The notes beneath the pieces are model-generated. The model ran no database searches. It was given only the letters and a program-made list of their open reading frames with translations, and was not told the origin of the DNA. Below are positions 9,359 to 18,223 of a stretch of 37,820 bases of DNA, one piece after another. How positions within the stretch are numbered: the first letter of the stretch is position 1; every line of letters starts with the position of its first letter. A program made the translations under genes and the position numbers. This stretch comes from an uncultured Lachnospiraceae bacterium (GTDB lineage: Bacteria > Bacillota > Clostridia > Lachnospirales > Lachnospiraceae). The stretch covers positions 1-37,820 of the forward strand of contig CABUZU010000005.1 of assembly GCA_902496125.1 (NCBI GenBank). The letters are read 5' to 3'.

Positions 9359-10315
9359 TTAGTGAAGTGCCATATATGCAATTAGACACATAATTGCAGT
9401 TACTGTTGAAAATACAGTAACAACTCTTGTCTCAGACCATCCACCTAATTCAAAATGATGGTGGATTGGTGCCATACGAAATAGTCTCTTGCCACCAGTC
9501 TTTTTAAAATATACAACCTGTAACATAACCGATACGGTTTCTACAAAATAAATAAATCCTACTAATACAATGTAAATAGGCATATTCATCATAAAAGCTG
9601 TTGAAGCTACAAATCCACCAAGTGCTAACGAACCGGTATCTCCCATAAATACCTTCGCTGGATATACATTAAATAATAAGAAACCAAGTAAGCTACCTGC
9701 GACTGCTGCTGTTACCGGTTCTACCCCGGCACCTTCTCCTACTGAAACTACAGTAAAGAAGATAGCAACTAAAACCGTTACACTCGAACAGAGTCCATCT
9801 AGTCCATCCGTTAAGTTTACGCCATTATCAGTTCCAAGAATAACTAAGAAACAAAATGGTACGAATAAAATACCAATATTAACAGAAATATCTGTAAATG
9901 GAATTAAAATCGCAGTTCCTGGGTCTTGATGTGTCATTAAATAATAAGTGAAGATACCTGTTACAATACACTGTAATGCTAATTTCTGCCAAGGCTTTAA
10001 ACCTTCATTGTGTTTCATTACGACTTTAATATAGTCATCTAAGAAACCTACTACACCAAATCCTACGGTTACAAATAAAATTGGAATAATCTTAGGATAA
10101 TCTTTTACAAAGAAAAGTCCTGTAATGATGATTCCAATGATGAATGCAATTCCTCCCATTGTCGGAGTCCCTGCCTTCTTTTGATGACCCTTAGGTCCTT
10201 CTTCTCTTATGTACTGTCCAAATTTCATCTTATGTAAAACTGGAATTAAAATTGGACAGGCAATTGCACTGATAAAAAATGAAATTAATGCTGGAATAAT
10301 TATATTGTTTGTCAT
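9359..10315 (-). CDS. mraY: Phospho-N-acetylmuramoyl-pentapeptide-transferase
   Basis: MraY makes lipid I by moving phospho-MurNAc-pentapeptide to undecaprenyl phosphate in the membrane. The 318 residues form about ten helices, with the conserved loops GTPTMGGIAFI, GFLDDYIKV, TDGLDGLCSSV preceded by DNGVNL, the FMGDTGSLALGG loop and APIHHHFELGGWSE near the end. These carry the catalytic Asp residues and the His triad. A ribosome site GAGG precedes the ATG. A strong promoter at 10349-10376 starts in the stop codon of the upstream PBP gene, so mraY and the genes after it can be transcribed independently. Confidence 0.97.
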   Translation of the reverse strand: MTNNIIIPALISFFISAIACPILIPVLHKMKFGQYIREEGPKGHQKKAGTPTMGGIAFIIGIIITGLFFVKDYPKIIPILFVTVGFGVVGFLDDYIKVVMKHNEGLKPWQKLALQCIVTGIFTYYLMTHQDPGTAILIPFTDISVNIGILFVPFCFLVILGTDNGVNLTDGLDGLCSSVTVLVAIFFTVVSVGEGAGVEPVTAAVAGSLLGFLLFNVYPAKVFMGDTGSLALGGFVASTAFMMNMPIYIVLVGFIYFVETVSVMLQVVYFKKTGGKRLFRMAPIHHHFELGGWSETRVVTVFSTVTAIMCLIAYMALH

Positions 10316-10348
10316 ATCCTTTACCTCTTGTATTTTTTTGTAGTTACA

Positions 10349-10376
10349 ATTTTACTTCATTTTTACGCATTGTCAA
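10349..10376 (-). promoter_or_regulatory. Internal sigma-A promoter before mraY
   Basis: On minus a perfect TTGACA overlaps the stop codon of the upstream PBP gene; after 16 nt comes TAAAAT. It gives a short leader of about 27 nt and splits the dcw cluster into two possible transcripts. Confidence 0.72.
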
Positions 10377-12073
10377 TGTTTTTCTGCTAAATAAGGCAAT
10401 ACATTTTCAAATACTGTCGCTGCTACCGGTGCACAAACCGTTCCACCATAGTAGATTCCCTGTGGTTCATCCACGGCAACAAGCAGAGCAATCTGTGGAT
10501 TATCCGTTGGCGAAAAGCCTAGAAAAGAGGAAATATACTTTCCTGTTCCCCTTGGTAATTTCTCAGAGGTTGCTGTCTTACCTCCGACCTTAAATCCTTC
10601 AACCTTTGCATTTTTTCCAGTACCTTCTGATACAACCTTTTCTAAAATCGCACAAACTCTTGAACTAATATCCTTTGAAACGATTTGTTCATTCGTCTGA
10701 TAGTTAAGAACTTGTATCTGTTCTCCATTGGCACTGCGTATTTCTTTTGCTAAATGAGGCACTACTTTATTGCCCCCATTAATAATTGAACACACTGTTG
10801 TTAACAAACGAATCGGCGTAATCTGAAATGACTGACCAAAAGAAATCGTTGCCAATTCCACTTGCCCAATATTTTTCTTATTGTGCATAATGGTTCTTGC
10901 CTCTCCTGGTAAATCAATTCCTGTTTTTTCTAACAAGCCAAATTGGCTAAAATAGTCATAAAACCGTGAAGCTCCAAGTCTTGCTCCTACCTCCATAAAT
11001 ACAGGGTTACAACTATTCATTGCCCCTTGTACGAAGGTTTCTGCACCATGACCTGTTGTCTTATGACATCGAATCCGCCTATCCTCTACAATTTTATATC
11101 CTGGACAGGAAAACGAATCATTCTCATTTACAACACCGGCATCTAATCCCGCCGCCATAGTAATAATCTTAAATGTAGAACCCGGTTCATACGTATCATT
11201 AATACAACCATTTCTCCACATTTGATTTAGTTCTTCCATCGTTTTTTTCTCATCAAACGGATTATTTAAATCAAATTCTGGAACATTAACCATTGCAAGT
11301 ACTGACCCATCTTTCGGATTCATCGCAATCATACTGACCTTTTTTGCTGACTTTTCCTTCATTAACTTTTGGGCTATCTGTTGACAATACTGTTGAATAT
11401 TAATGTCTAATGTTAAATATAAGGAGTTTCCCTGTATCGGCTCTACTCTTTTTTCTGATGTACCCTCTAATTCCACTCCTCTTGCATCGGTAGAAGTTAA
11501 AATAATACCATTTTGTCCATGAAGTGTTTTCTCATATACCGATTCTAGACCGATAATACCTTGATTATCTCCACCTGTAAAGCCTAATACTTTACTTGCT
11601 ACATTTTCATAAGGATAATACCGCTTATAGTCCTCATCTACTTTTACACCTGCTAAATTTTCTTGCCTAATTTTATCCCCAATTTTCTTATCGACATTGG
11701 TTTTAATCACTTCTCTTGAAGAAAATTTCTCTACTTTTTTTCTTACTTTTGCTTCTTCAATTCCTAAGATTTTTGTTAATGTTTTTATTACTTTCTCCGG
11801 TTCTGTTATCTGACTATAAACAACAGAAACCGTACACACGGTACGGTTTGAAGCTAAGATGACTCCATTCGTATCATAGATTTCTCCTCTAGCAGCTTTA
11901 ATCGCTCGCTCTCTTTGTTGAACATCTAATGCTTGTTCCATATAATAATCTTGTTCTAAAACCATTAGTCTAAATAGTCTAACGGCTAATCCAACTATTG
12001 CTAATAAAATTAATACCAAAAGAAGCATCAGTTTCTTTCGTTGATACATCTTTCCATATACAATATTCGACAT
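10373..12073 (-). CDS. Class B penicillin-binding protein (SpoVD/FtsI family), KTA variant
   Basis: A monofunctional transpeptidase that crosslinks septal or spore peptidoglycan with a SEDS partner. A single membrane anchor (residues 13-37) is followed by the dimerisation domain (ARGEIYDTNGVILA, RYYPYENVASKVLGFTG) and the transpeptidase domain with STFK (Ser299), SCN (354-356) and, in place of the usual KTG, KTA (499-501, GGKTATSEK). There is no C-terminal PASTA domain (566 residues). It follows ftsI by 39 nt and precedes mraY, the slot held by spoVD in many Clostridia, so a sporulation role is plausible; the division role may belong to the other PBP. The KTA change lies on the beta-3 strand at the active site; the codon reads clearly as GCA. 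Ribosome site AGGA at 7 nt. Confidence 0.88.
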   Translation of the reverse strand: MSNIVYGKMYQRKKLMLLLVLILLAIVGLAVRLFRLMVLEQDYYMEQALDVQQRERAIKAARGEIYDTNGVILASNRTVCTVSVVYSQITEPEKVIKTLTKILGIEEAKVRKKVEKFSSREVIKTNVDKKIGDKIRQENLAGVKVDEDYKRYYPYENVASKVLGFTGGDNQGIIGLESVYEKTLHGQNGIILTSTDARGVELEGTSEKRVEPIQGNSLYLTLDINIQQYCQQIAQKLMKEKSAKKVSMIAMNPKDGSVLAMVNVPEFDLNNPFDEKKTMEELNQMWRNGCINDTYEPGSTFKIITMAAGLDAGVVNENDSFSCPGYKIVEDRRIRCHKTTGHGAETFVQGAMNSCNPVFMEVGARLGASRFYDYFSQFGLLEKTGIDLPGEARTIMHNKKNIGQVELATISFGQSFQITPIRLLTTVCSIINGGNKVVPHLAKEIRSANGEQIQVLNYQTNEQIVSKDISSRVCAILEKVVSEGTGKNAKVEGFKVGGKTATSEKLPRGTGKYISSFLGFSPTDNPQIALLVAVDEPQGIYYGGTVCAPVAATVFENVLPYLAEKH

Positions 12074-12112
12074 TTTCGCATCCTAAAGCTTCTGTTGTAT
12101 ATATAGTATTGA

Positions 12113-14269
12113 TTAATCGTCGATAATAGAACCTTCAAATACTTCAATTCCCCCAGTATCTGTGTTCTGCGTGGTATCCGCCTCTTCGGTAGGATAGATA
12201 TTTAAGTATGGAAGAATCTTCTCCATTACTGCCTTACTAACACCCGTTGCCTGAGAACTATCCGACTGCTTCTTAATATTTGGTTCATCCACTAATGCAT
12301 AAACAACAACTTCTGGGTCTAGGGCTGGTGCAACTGCAATAAAGGATACTACATAAGTCTCATCTTTTCCCGTTGCCCCTTGTTGATTCTTCTCCGCTGT
12401 ACCGGTTTTACCACCAATCTGATATCCAGAAACCTTCGCTTTCATACCACTACCTTCTTCACAAGTTTTATAAAGAGCTTGTTTAATAAATTCCGAAGTT
12501 TTTGTACTTACCGTTTTACGAAGAAGCTTTTTCTCTACATTTTGAACTACATTGCCCTCACTATCTAAAATCTGTTTTACTAAATGAGGCTCATAGTAAT
12601 TGCCACCATTGACAACGGAACTATAAGCTGCTGCCATCTGAACCATAGTCGTATAGAAGTTTTGTCCAAAGGAGTTTGTTGCAAGGTCTACAACCCCCAT
12701 TTGATCGGCAGTGTAATAAAGTTTAGAACAATCGTCCTCATCCGGCAAATCAATCCCTGTCTTTTGTCCAATGCCAAAGATGGATTGATATTTACTAAAG
12801 GTATCCTTACCCTCTAACATTGCAATCTGCATCAATACGTCGTTACAAGAATACATCAAAGACTCGGTAACATTTAGCTTGCCATGGCCACTTCTCTTAT
12901 AACAGTGAATCGTTGCTCCACCATATTTTCCTGCTCCATCACATTTATAGGTTTCATTTCCATGGATTACATTTTCTTCTAATGCCGCCGCAATTGTAAA
13001 AATCTTTGCTGTAGAACCTGGCTCATAAGGATTAGAGGTACAATAATTTTGCCATAATTCTAATAATGCCTTAGACTTTTCATCCTCTGTCATCTTTGCT
13101 AACTTCTTCTTCGAATAATATGCACTTAAATCATTTGGATTATTTAAATCATATGGATTACTAGAAGCCATTGCATAGATTTCTCCATTTTTGGGATTCA
13201 TCACTAAAACAGAAGTATTTTTACTTCCTGTATTCTTATCATAATCAGAAACTACTTTTTCACAGACACTTTGAATATAAGAATCAATCGTACTAACTAG
13301 GGTTTTTCCGTTTTTAGGCTCTACTACTACTCTTTCTGCTGTCTGTCCGCTGTCAATATATCCATACTTTCGTCCATCTTTACCAGACAGAATATCGTTA
13401 TAGTAAGCTTCTAGACCAAAACTTTGCTCTGAACTAGTAAACCCAATCGTATCACAGGCAAAGGTATCATAAGGATACACTCTCTTATACTGTTCTTCAA
13501 ACCAAATTCCTTGTACCTTACCTTTTTGCATGCTTTTTTTACTACCAGTAAAAAAGTTACGAATTTTACTAAGAAAACCCTCGGATTTCTTTTCTTTCTT
13601 CGTACTACTCACACTCTCTTTGGTCTCTTCTTTAGTCTCCTTTACCTTACCTTGTGCAACTAACTGTGCCTTATCAGCAGCTTCTTGTGCCTTCTTATGG
13701 TCGTAAGTTTTGTTATAGGTTTCCTCATAGGCTTCAAATTTCTTCACCAAATCTTCGGAAATTTGCTTTTGATAGCGAACATATCTTGATTTTATTTTAA
13801 ATTTCTCATTAATCTTTTTGGTTACTGTTTTCTCATCATAATCAAAACAATACGCAAGTGCCTTTACCGTCGGTTCTAAATTTCCCTTAAAATCATCCTC
13901 AAAAATAATTACTGGGTCGATAATTAAATTATAAACCTTCTCATTAACTGCAAGCCTTGCTCCATTTCTATCCCAAATTTCTCCTCTTCTACTATTAATT
14001 ACACTGGTATTATTTACTTGCTGTGATAATACGATTTGTTCATACTTTTTACCATTTGTTGTATTAATAATCGTAAGTCTAAAAAATAAAAATGCGAAAA
14101 AGCCTAGTACTATAAGAAATACTAGGCCTATTCTAAATGCTAAATATTCTAAGATTTCATTTTGAGGCAAATCATATTTTTTCTTGATTTGCCTCTTTTT
14201 TAGTTCACGTCTTTTTTTACTCTTTCTAAGTTTTTCTTTATTTAGGAATATTCTCATTCTGACGAACAT
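12113..14269 (-). CDS. ftsI: Class B penicillin-binding protein (FtsI/PBP2B family) with charged insert
   Basis: Septal transpeptidase working with FtsW. A long, very basic cytoplasmic tail (about 40 residues) precedes one membrane helix (about 46-70); then comes the dimerisation domain (SRRGEIWDRNGARLA) and the transpeptidase domain with STAK (near 421), SCN (near 476) and KTGT (near 623). Total about 718 residues. Between the two halves of the N-terminal domain sits a Lys/Glu/Ser-rich insert of roughly 65 residues (genomic 13520-13723) that is absent from the neighbouring PBP. There is an acidic C-terminal tail and no PASTA domain. The start is uncertain: a GTG at 14275, ATG at 14269 and ATG at 14257 are all possible and none has a strong ribosome site; all overlap the end of ftsL, so coupled translation is likely. 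Confidence 0.9.
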   Translation of the reverse strand: MFVRMRIFLNKEKLRKSKKRRELKKRQIKKKYDLPQNEILEYLAFRIGLVFLIVLGFFAFLFFRLTIINTTNGKKYEQIVLSQQVNNTSVINSRRGEIWDRNGARLAVNEKVYNLIIDPVIIFEDDFKGNLEPTVKALAYCFDYDEKTVTKKINEKFKIKSRYVRYQKQISEDLVKKFEAYEETYNKTYDHKKAQEAADKAQLVAQGKVKETKEETKESVSSTKKEKKSEGFLSKIRNFFTGSKKSMQKGKVQGIWFEEQYKRVYPYDTFACDTIGFTSSEQSFGLEAYYNDILSGKDGRKYGYIDSGQTAERVVVEPKNGKTLVSTIDSYIQSVCEKVVSDYDKNTGSKNTSVLVMNPKNGEIYAMASSNPYDLNNPNDLSAYYSKKKLAKMTEDEKSKALLELWQNYCTSNPYEPGSTAKIFTIAAALEENVIHGNETYKCDGAGKYGGATIHCYKRSGHGKLNVTESLMYSCNDVLMQIAMLEGKDTFSKYQSIFGIGQKTGIDLPDEDDCSKLYYTADQMGVVDLATNSFGQNFYTTMVQMAAAYSSVVNGGNYYEPHLVKQILDSEGNVVQNVEKKLLRKTVSTKTSEFIKQALYKTCEEGSGMKAKVSGYQIGGKTGTAEKNQQGATGKDETYVVSFIAVAPALDPEVVVYALVDEPNIKKQSDSSQATGVSKAVMEKILPYLNIYPTEEADTTQNTDTGGIEVFEGSIIDD

Positions 14270-14690
14270 ACTCACTTTCTGTTTTATTATAAGTTATAAT
14301 CCTTGATTCATCTACTGGAACCATACCTAACTTCATTGCTTTCTTACGAATTGTCTCTAAATCGGTCAAATCCGCTAACTCATCCCTAATACTATCATTA
14401 TTTTGCTGATAAACAGTAATCTGAGATTTAACTGTTGAAATCTTTTTATTCAATGTAGCCGCCTCTGAGGAAGCTTGTATATAAAATAAGCCACAGATTA
14501 ATACAGCAGCACAAGCTATGCTAATAATCGCTACATAAAACTTTGGACTAATATTTACCGATTCTTTTGTTAATATTCGTTGTTTCTTGGCAGGTTTTTT
14601 TCTTAGTGGTTTATTTCTTCTTTCTGGCTCTATCTTTGGAACCGCACTTCCTGCTACATAACGCCCTCTAAGTCTTCTATCATCGCTCAT
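14238..14690 (-). CDS. ftsL: Cell division protein FtsL
   Basis: FtsL is a small bitopic division protein that pairs with DivIC through a coiled coil and binds DivIB. The 150 residues have a basic cytoplasmic tail with RRNKPLRKKPAKKQR, one membrane helix (about 52-72) and an extracellular coiled coil (LNKKISTVKSQITVYQQNND and following), ending in the LETIRKKAMKLGMV motif common to FtsL and DivIC. The start at 14690 has AAAGG 8 nt upstream; a longer reading from a TTG contains that ribosome site and is rejected. It lies between rsmH and ftsI, the canonical place. FtsL sequences vary widely, so the name rests partly on position. Confidence 0.88.
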   Translation of the reverse strand: MSDDRRLRGRYVAGSAVPKIEPERRNKPLRKKPAKKQRILTKESVNISPKFYVAIISIACAAVLICGLFYIQASSEAATLNKKISTVKSQITVYQQNNDSIRDELADLTDLETIRKKAMKLGMVPVDESRIITYNKTESEYVRQNENIPK

Positions 14691-14709
14691 AAAACAATCC
14701 TTTCCTTGT

Positions 14710-15648
14710 TTACACGTGTTCAAATACCCTTAATTTGGCACTCTTTGAACGCTTGTTATAAGCCAATTCTTCATCGGATGGTAAAATTGGTTTACGTGTC
14801 ACTACATGTCCCTTACTCACCTGGTTACAAACACAAACTGGAAATGACGGTGGACATGTACAAGGATTCTCATTCTTCTTAAACATATTTTTGACAATTC
14901 TGTCTTCTAAAGAATGAAACGTAATAATACAAAGACGACCACCTGGTGCCAAATAATCAATCATCATATTAATCGATGATTTTAGAACTTCCAATTCCTG
15001 ATTTAACTCAATACGAATTGCTTGAAAGGTTCGCTTCGCTGGATGGCCTTGTGATTTCTTAAGGACTTTCGCTGGAATTGCCTGTCTAATTAACTCCACA
15101 AGTTCTCCCGTTGTTTCAATCGGATGATCTTGTCTTGCCTTCAAAATCTTAGCTACAATCTGTCTTGCGTATTTTTCTTCTCCGTAATCCCAAAGTACAC
15201 GAAGAAGCTCCTCTTGACTGTAATCATTAATGATATCCTTCGCTGTCATTGGATTTCTCTGGTCCATACGCATATCGAGTGGAGCATCTACACGATAGGT
15301 AAATCCCCTATCCGCTGTATCTAATTGATAGGATGATACGCCTAAATCTAATAAGATTCCATTCACCTTGTCAATGTGTAAAGAATCTAACACATTATTC
15401 ATCTGACGATAATTACTTCGAACAATCGTAACCTTGTCCTTAAAAGGTTCTAAATGCTTCGTTGCTGCACAAATTGCTGCTTCATCTTGGTCAATTCCAA
15501 TCAAACGACCATGTTCTCCAAGTCTTTTAGCAATCTCTCCAGAATGACCACCGCCACCCAATGTTCCATCGACATAGATGCCATCCGAACAAATGTTTAA
15601 ATTTTCAATTGTTTCATTTAATAATACTGATATGTGTTCAAAACCCAA
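14710..15648 (-). CDS. rsmH: 16S rRNA (cytosine(1402)-N(4))-methyltransferase
   Basis: RsmH (MraW) methylates N4 of C1402 in the 16S rRNA P-site using S-adenosylmethionine. The SAM-binding motif is [66 protein letters not shown] and the [13 protein letters not shown] block are all family hallmarks. The start taken is a TTG at 15648, 7 nt after AGGAG, giving [12 protein letters not shown] as in other members; an upstream in-frame ATG at 15675 would place the ribosome site inside the gene. It opens the dcw genes proper. The usual upstream mraZ is missing; lgt lies there instead. Confidence 0.96.
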   Translation of the reverse strand: MGFEHISVLLNETIENLNICSDGIYVDGTLGGGGHSGEIAKRLGEHGRLIGIDQDEAAICAATKHLEPFKDKVTIVRSNYRQMNNVLDSLHIDKVNGILLDLGVSSYQLDTADRGFTYRVDAPLDMRMDQRNPMTAKDIINDYSQEELLRVLWDYGEEKYARQIVAKILKARQDHPIETTGELVELIRQAIPAKVLKKSQGHPAKRTFQAIRIELNQELEVLKSSINMMIDYLAPGGRLCIITFHSLEDRIVKNMFKKNENPCTCPPSFPVCVCNQVSKGHVVTRKPILPSDEELAYNKRSKSAKLRVFEHV

Positions 15649-15719
15649 TGATGCTCTCCTTCTTGCTTTTCGCATATTTCATTAGGTTTATTGTACACTT
15701 TCTAGTAGAAAAAGGCAAG

Positions 15720-16592
15720 CTATTTCTTATTTTTTTTCACGCTTTTCAATAAAATTTGTGCGAAAACAGCGATAATAATCAAAACTCCTGATAAAAGCTG
15801 CGATACAGGAAGAGAAATTCCTGGCACTAAAAGCTGGTCTGTACGAAGTCCTTCAATCCACACACGACCAAGTCCATAACAAATTAGATATAAAAAGAAA
15901 ATTTGTCCATCAATTTTTTTATGCTTATGAGCAAATAGTAAAATAAGTACGACTCCCACATTCCATAATGATTCATAGAAAAAAGTTGGATGAACTTGGA
16001 TATAAGAAGCTCCATTAGCAGAAACTAAATGTTTCTGTATCCTATCTGTTAGATAGCCACTGTAGACTAAATCACTTCGAATACGCATTGCAAACGGACC
16101 ATTTGTATAATCTCCAAATGCTTCACAATTAAAGAAATTTCCCCATCTACCAATTGCTTGGCCTAGTGCAAGCCCTGGTACACAACAATCTGCAAAACGA
16201 AGAAAAGACATTTTCTTCATTTTCGTATAAATAATCAATGTAATTACCGCTACAATGACACCACCGTAAATGGCAAGTCCTCCTGCACGAAGATTAAAAA
16301 TTTGAAGTAGGTTATCTTTATAATCGTCCCATGAAAAGATGACATAATAAGTTCTTGCTCCAATAATTGCAAAAATAACTCCATAAAGTAAAAAGTCCAT
16401 AATCGTATCGGACGAAATTCCATCTCTCTTACCACAATGTGTGGCTAATAAGTATCCAAATAAAATTCCCATTGCAATAATGATGCCATAAAACTTAATT
16501 TCAAAGCCCCCACCAATGGGTAAAGTAATGCCACTTACTAAATGTTTTATTGTAATTCCTAAATGCGGAAAGACAATATCTGGTGCATCCAT
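15720..16592 (-). CDS. lgt: Prolipoprotein diacylglyceryl transferase
   Basis: Lgt moves a diacylglyceryl group from phosphatidylglycerol to the lipobox Cys of prolipoproteins in the membrane. The 290 residues hold about seven membrane helices with the signature GRWGNFFNCEAFG, an upstream GARTYYVIF with AGGLAIYGG, HPTFFYES, and GRVWIEGLRTDQL. The ATG at 16592 lies 10 nt after GGAGG; an extension to 16652 would cover the ribosome site and start in the promoter. It is the first gene of the minus-strand run leading into rsmH (71-nt gap), so lipoprotein modification and division genes may be co-transcribed. It is divergent from gltX. Confidence 0.96.
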   Translation of the reverse strand: MDAPDIVFPHLGITIKHLVSGITLPIGGGFEIKFYGIIIAMGILFGYLLATHCGKRDGISSDTIMDFLLYGVIFAIIGARTYYVIFSWDDYKDNLLQIFNLRAGGLAIYGGVIVAVITLIIYTKMKKMSFLRFADCCVPGLALGQAIGRWGNFFNCEAFGDYTNGPFAMRIRSDLVYSGYLTDRIQKHLVSANGASYIQVHPTFFYESLWNVGVVLILLFAHKHKKIDGQIFFLYLICYGLGRVWIEGLRTDQLLVPGISLPVSQLLSGVLIIIAVFAQILLKSVKKNKK

Positions 16593-16623
16593 AGAATAAA
16601 TACCTCCTATTTTATTTTTCCCT

Positions 16624-16652
16624 AGTTTACACCCAATCGATAAAAAAGGCAA
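16624..16652 (-). promoter_or_regulatory. Sigma-A promoter of lgt
   Basis: On minus TTGCCT, 17 nt, TAAACT, about 32 nt before the lgt start. The -35 box sits in one arm of the GGCAAG/CTTGCC inverted repeat shared with the divergent gltX promoter. Confidence 0.55.
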
Positions 16653-16672
16653 GTTCGATTAATAAGCTTGCC
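16648..16672. repeat. Inverted repeat between the lgt and gltX promoters
   Basis: GGCAAG and CTTGCC arms flank 13 nt. Each arm holds the -35 box of one of the two divergent promoters. On minus the repeat is followed by six T, so it could also work as a weak terminator blocking antisense reading from gltX into lgt. Confidence 0.6.
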
Positions 16673-16696
16673 AAAAACAACGCTACGTTGTATACT
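16668..16696 (+). promoter_or_regulatory. Sigma-A promoter of gltX
   Basis: TTGCCA, 17 nt, TATACT on plus, about 30 nt before the gltX ATG, with AAAAGGAG as ribosome site at 16713-16720. Good match to consensus in both boxes. Confidence 0.75.
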
Positions 16697-16727
16697 TTTA
16701 GGGATAAACTAGAAAAGGAGAATAACT

Positions 16728-18182
16728 ATGGCAAAAATTAGAACTAGATTCGCTCCAAGTCCAACTGGACGTATGCATGTAGGTAATCTTCGTACTGCAT
16801 TATACGCTTATTTAATCGCAAAACATGAAGGTGGAGATTTCCTACTTCGTATTGAAGATACAGACCAAGAACGTTACGTAGAAGGAGCAATTGATATCAT
16901 TTATCGTACCTTAGAAAAGACAGGATTAATCCATGATGAAGGTCCTGATAAAGACGGCGGTTGCGGTCCTTATGTACAAAGTGAAAGACAGGCTCAAGGC
17001 ATTTACTTAGACTATGCGAAAAAATTAATTGCAGAAGGTAAGGCTTATTACTGTTTCTGTGATAAAGAACGTCTTGATTCTTTAAAGACTGAGGTTGCTG
17101 GTAAGGAAATTACCACTTATGACAAACACTGCCTCCATTTATCAAAAGAAGAGGTTCAGGCTAAATTAGATGCTGGTATTCCTTATGTTATTCGTCAAAA
17201 CAACCCAACCGAAGGAACTACAACCTTCCACGATGAAATTTACGGAGATATTACCGTAGATAATTCTGAACTTGACGATATGATTTTAATTAAATCCGAT
17301 GGCTATCCAACTTATAACTTCGCCAATGTAGTAGATGACCACTTAATGGGAATTACCCATGTTGTAAGAGGAAATGAATATCTATCCTCTTCCCCTAAAT
17401 ACAACCGTCTCTATGATGCATTTGGCTGGGAAGTACCTGTTTATGTTCACTGCCCATTGATTACAGACGAAGACCATCACAAATTAAGTAAGAGAAGCGG
17501 TCATTCTTCTTTCGAAGATTTAATTGAACAAGGATTTTTAACCGAAGCTGTTGTAAACTTCGTTGCTCTTCTTGGCTGGTCTCCACAGAATAACAATGAA
17601 ATTTTCTCTTTAGAGGAATTAGTAAAAGAATTTGACTACCACCATATGGCAAAATCTCCATCTGTATTTGACTTTACTAAGCTTAAATGGATGAATGGCG
17701 AATACATTAAGGCTATGGATGATGACAAATTCTATGAACTTGCTCTTCCAATTATGAAAGAAGTCATTACCAAAGATGTAGACTTTAAGAAAATTGCAGC
17801 TATGGTAAAAACTCGTATTGAAGTTCTTCCAGAAATCAAAGACCATATTGATTTCTTTGAAGCTGTACCGGAATACGATGTTTCCATGTATACCCATAAG
17901 AAGATGAAAACGAACACGGAAAATTCCCTTGCTCTTTTAAAAGACGTATTACCTGTTTTAGAAGCACAGGAAGACTTTAGTAACGATGCACTCTTTGCTC
18001 GTTTAAAAGAATACGCTACGGAAAAAGGATATAAGGTTGGATTTGTGATGTGGCCAATTCGTACTGCACTTTCTGGTAAACAGATGACCCCAGCTGGTGC
18101 AACAGAAATCTTAGAAGTACTTGGTAAGGATGAATCTTTAGCTCGCATTCGTGCTGCCATTACTAAATTAGAAAATTGCTAA
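16728..18182 (+). CDS. gltX: Glutamate--tRNA ligase
   Basis: Class I aminoacyl-tRNA synthetase charging tRNA-Glu in the cytoplasm (in many Firmicutes also tRNA-Gln, later amidated). The 484 residues show the HIGH-type motif in [39 protein letters not shown]-like pocket residues, a CFC...C zinc-like insertion near residue 107, [20 protein letters not shown] and the KMSKS-type loop [10 protein letters not shown]. The C-terminal helical anticodon-binding domain is intact. It is a single-gene transcript with its own promoter and a hairpin right after the stop. Whether it is discriminating cannot be read from the sequence here. Confidence 0.97.
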   Translation: MAKIRTRFAPSPTGRMHVGNLRTALYAYLIAKHEGGDFLLRIEDTDQERYVEGAIDIIYRTLEKTGLIHDEGPDKDGGCGPYVQSERQAQGIYLDYAKKLIAEGKAYYCFCDKERLDSLKTEVAGKEITTYDKHCLHLSKEEVQAKLDAGIPYVIRQNNPTEGTTTFHDEIYGDITVDNSELDDMILIKSDGYPTYNFANVVDDHLMGITHVVRGNEYLSSSPKYNRLYDAFGWEVPVYVHCPLITDEDHHKLSKRSGHSSFEDLIEQGFLTEAVVNFVALLGWSPQNNNEIFSLEELVKEFDYHHMAKSPSVFDFTKLKWMNGEYIKAMDDDKFYELALPIMKEVITKDVDFKKIAAMVKTRIEVLPEIKDHIDFFEAVPEYDVSMYTHKKMKTNTENSLALLKDVLPVLEAQEDFSNDALFARLKEYATEKGYKVGFVMWPIRTALSGKQMTPAGATEILEVLGKDESLARIRAAITKLENC

Positions 18183-18194
18183 TTCTAATACACA

Positions 18195-18223
18195 AAAGGA
18201 GAAGCCGTTATGACTTCTCCTTT
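18195..18223. terminator. Shared hairpin between gltX and the helicase gene
   Basis: A 10-bp stem (AAAGGAGAAG with CTTCTCCTTT, 9-nt loop) starts 13 nt after the gltX stop and contains the stop codon of the converging helicase gene. T tracts are short on both sides, so it probably serves as a bidirectional terminator of moderate strength. Confidence 0.75.

Noticed and set aside
16643..16673. Simple terminator call for the lgt/gltX repeat
   Set aside because: No minus-strand gene ends there, and both arms coincide with -35 boxes; the promoter reading explains more, so it is listed as a repeat with the terminator as an alternative.
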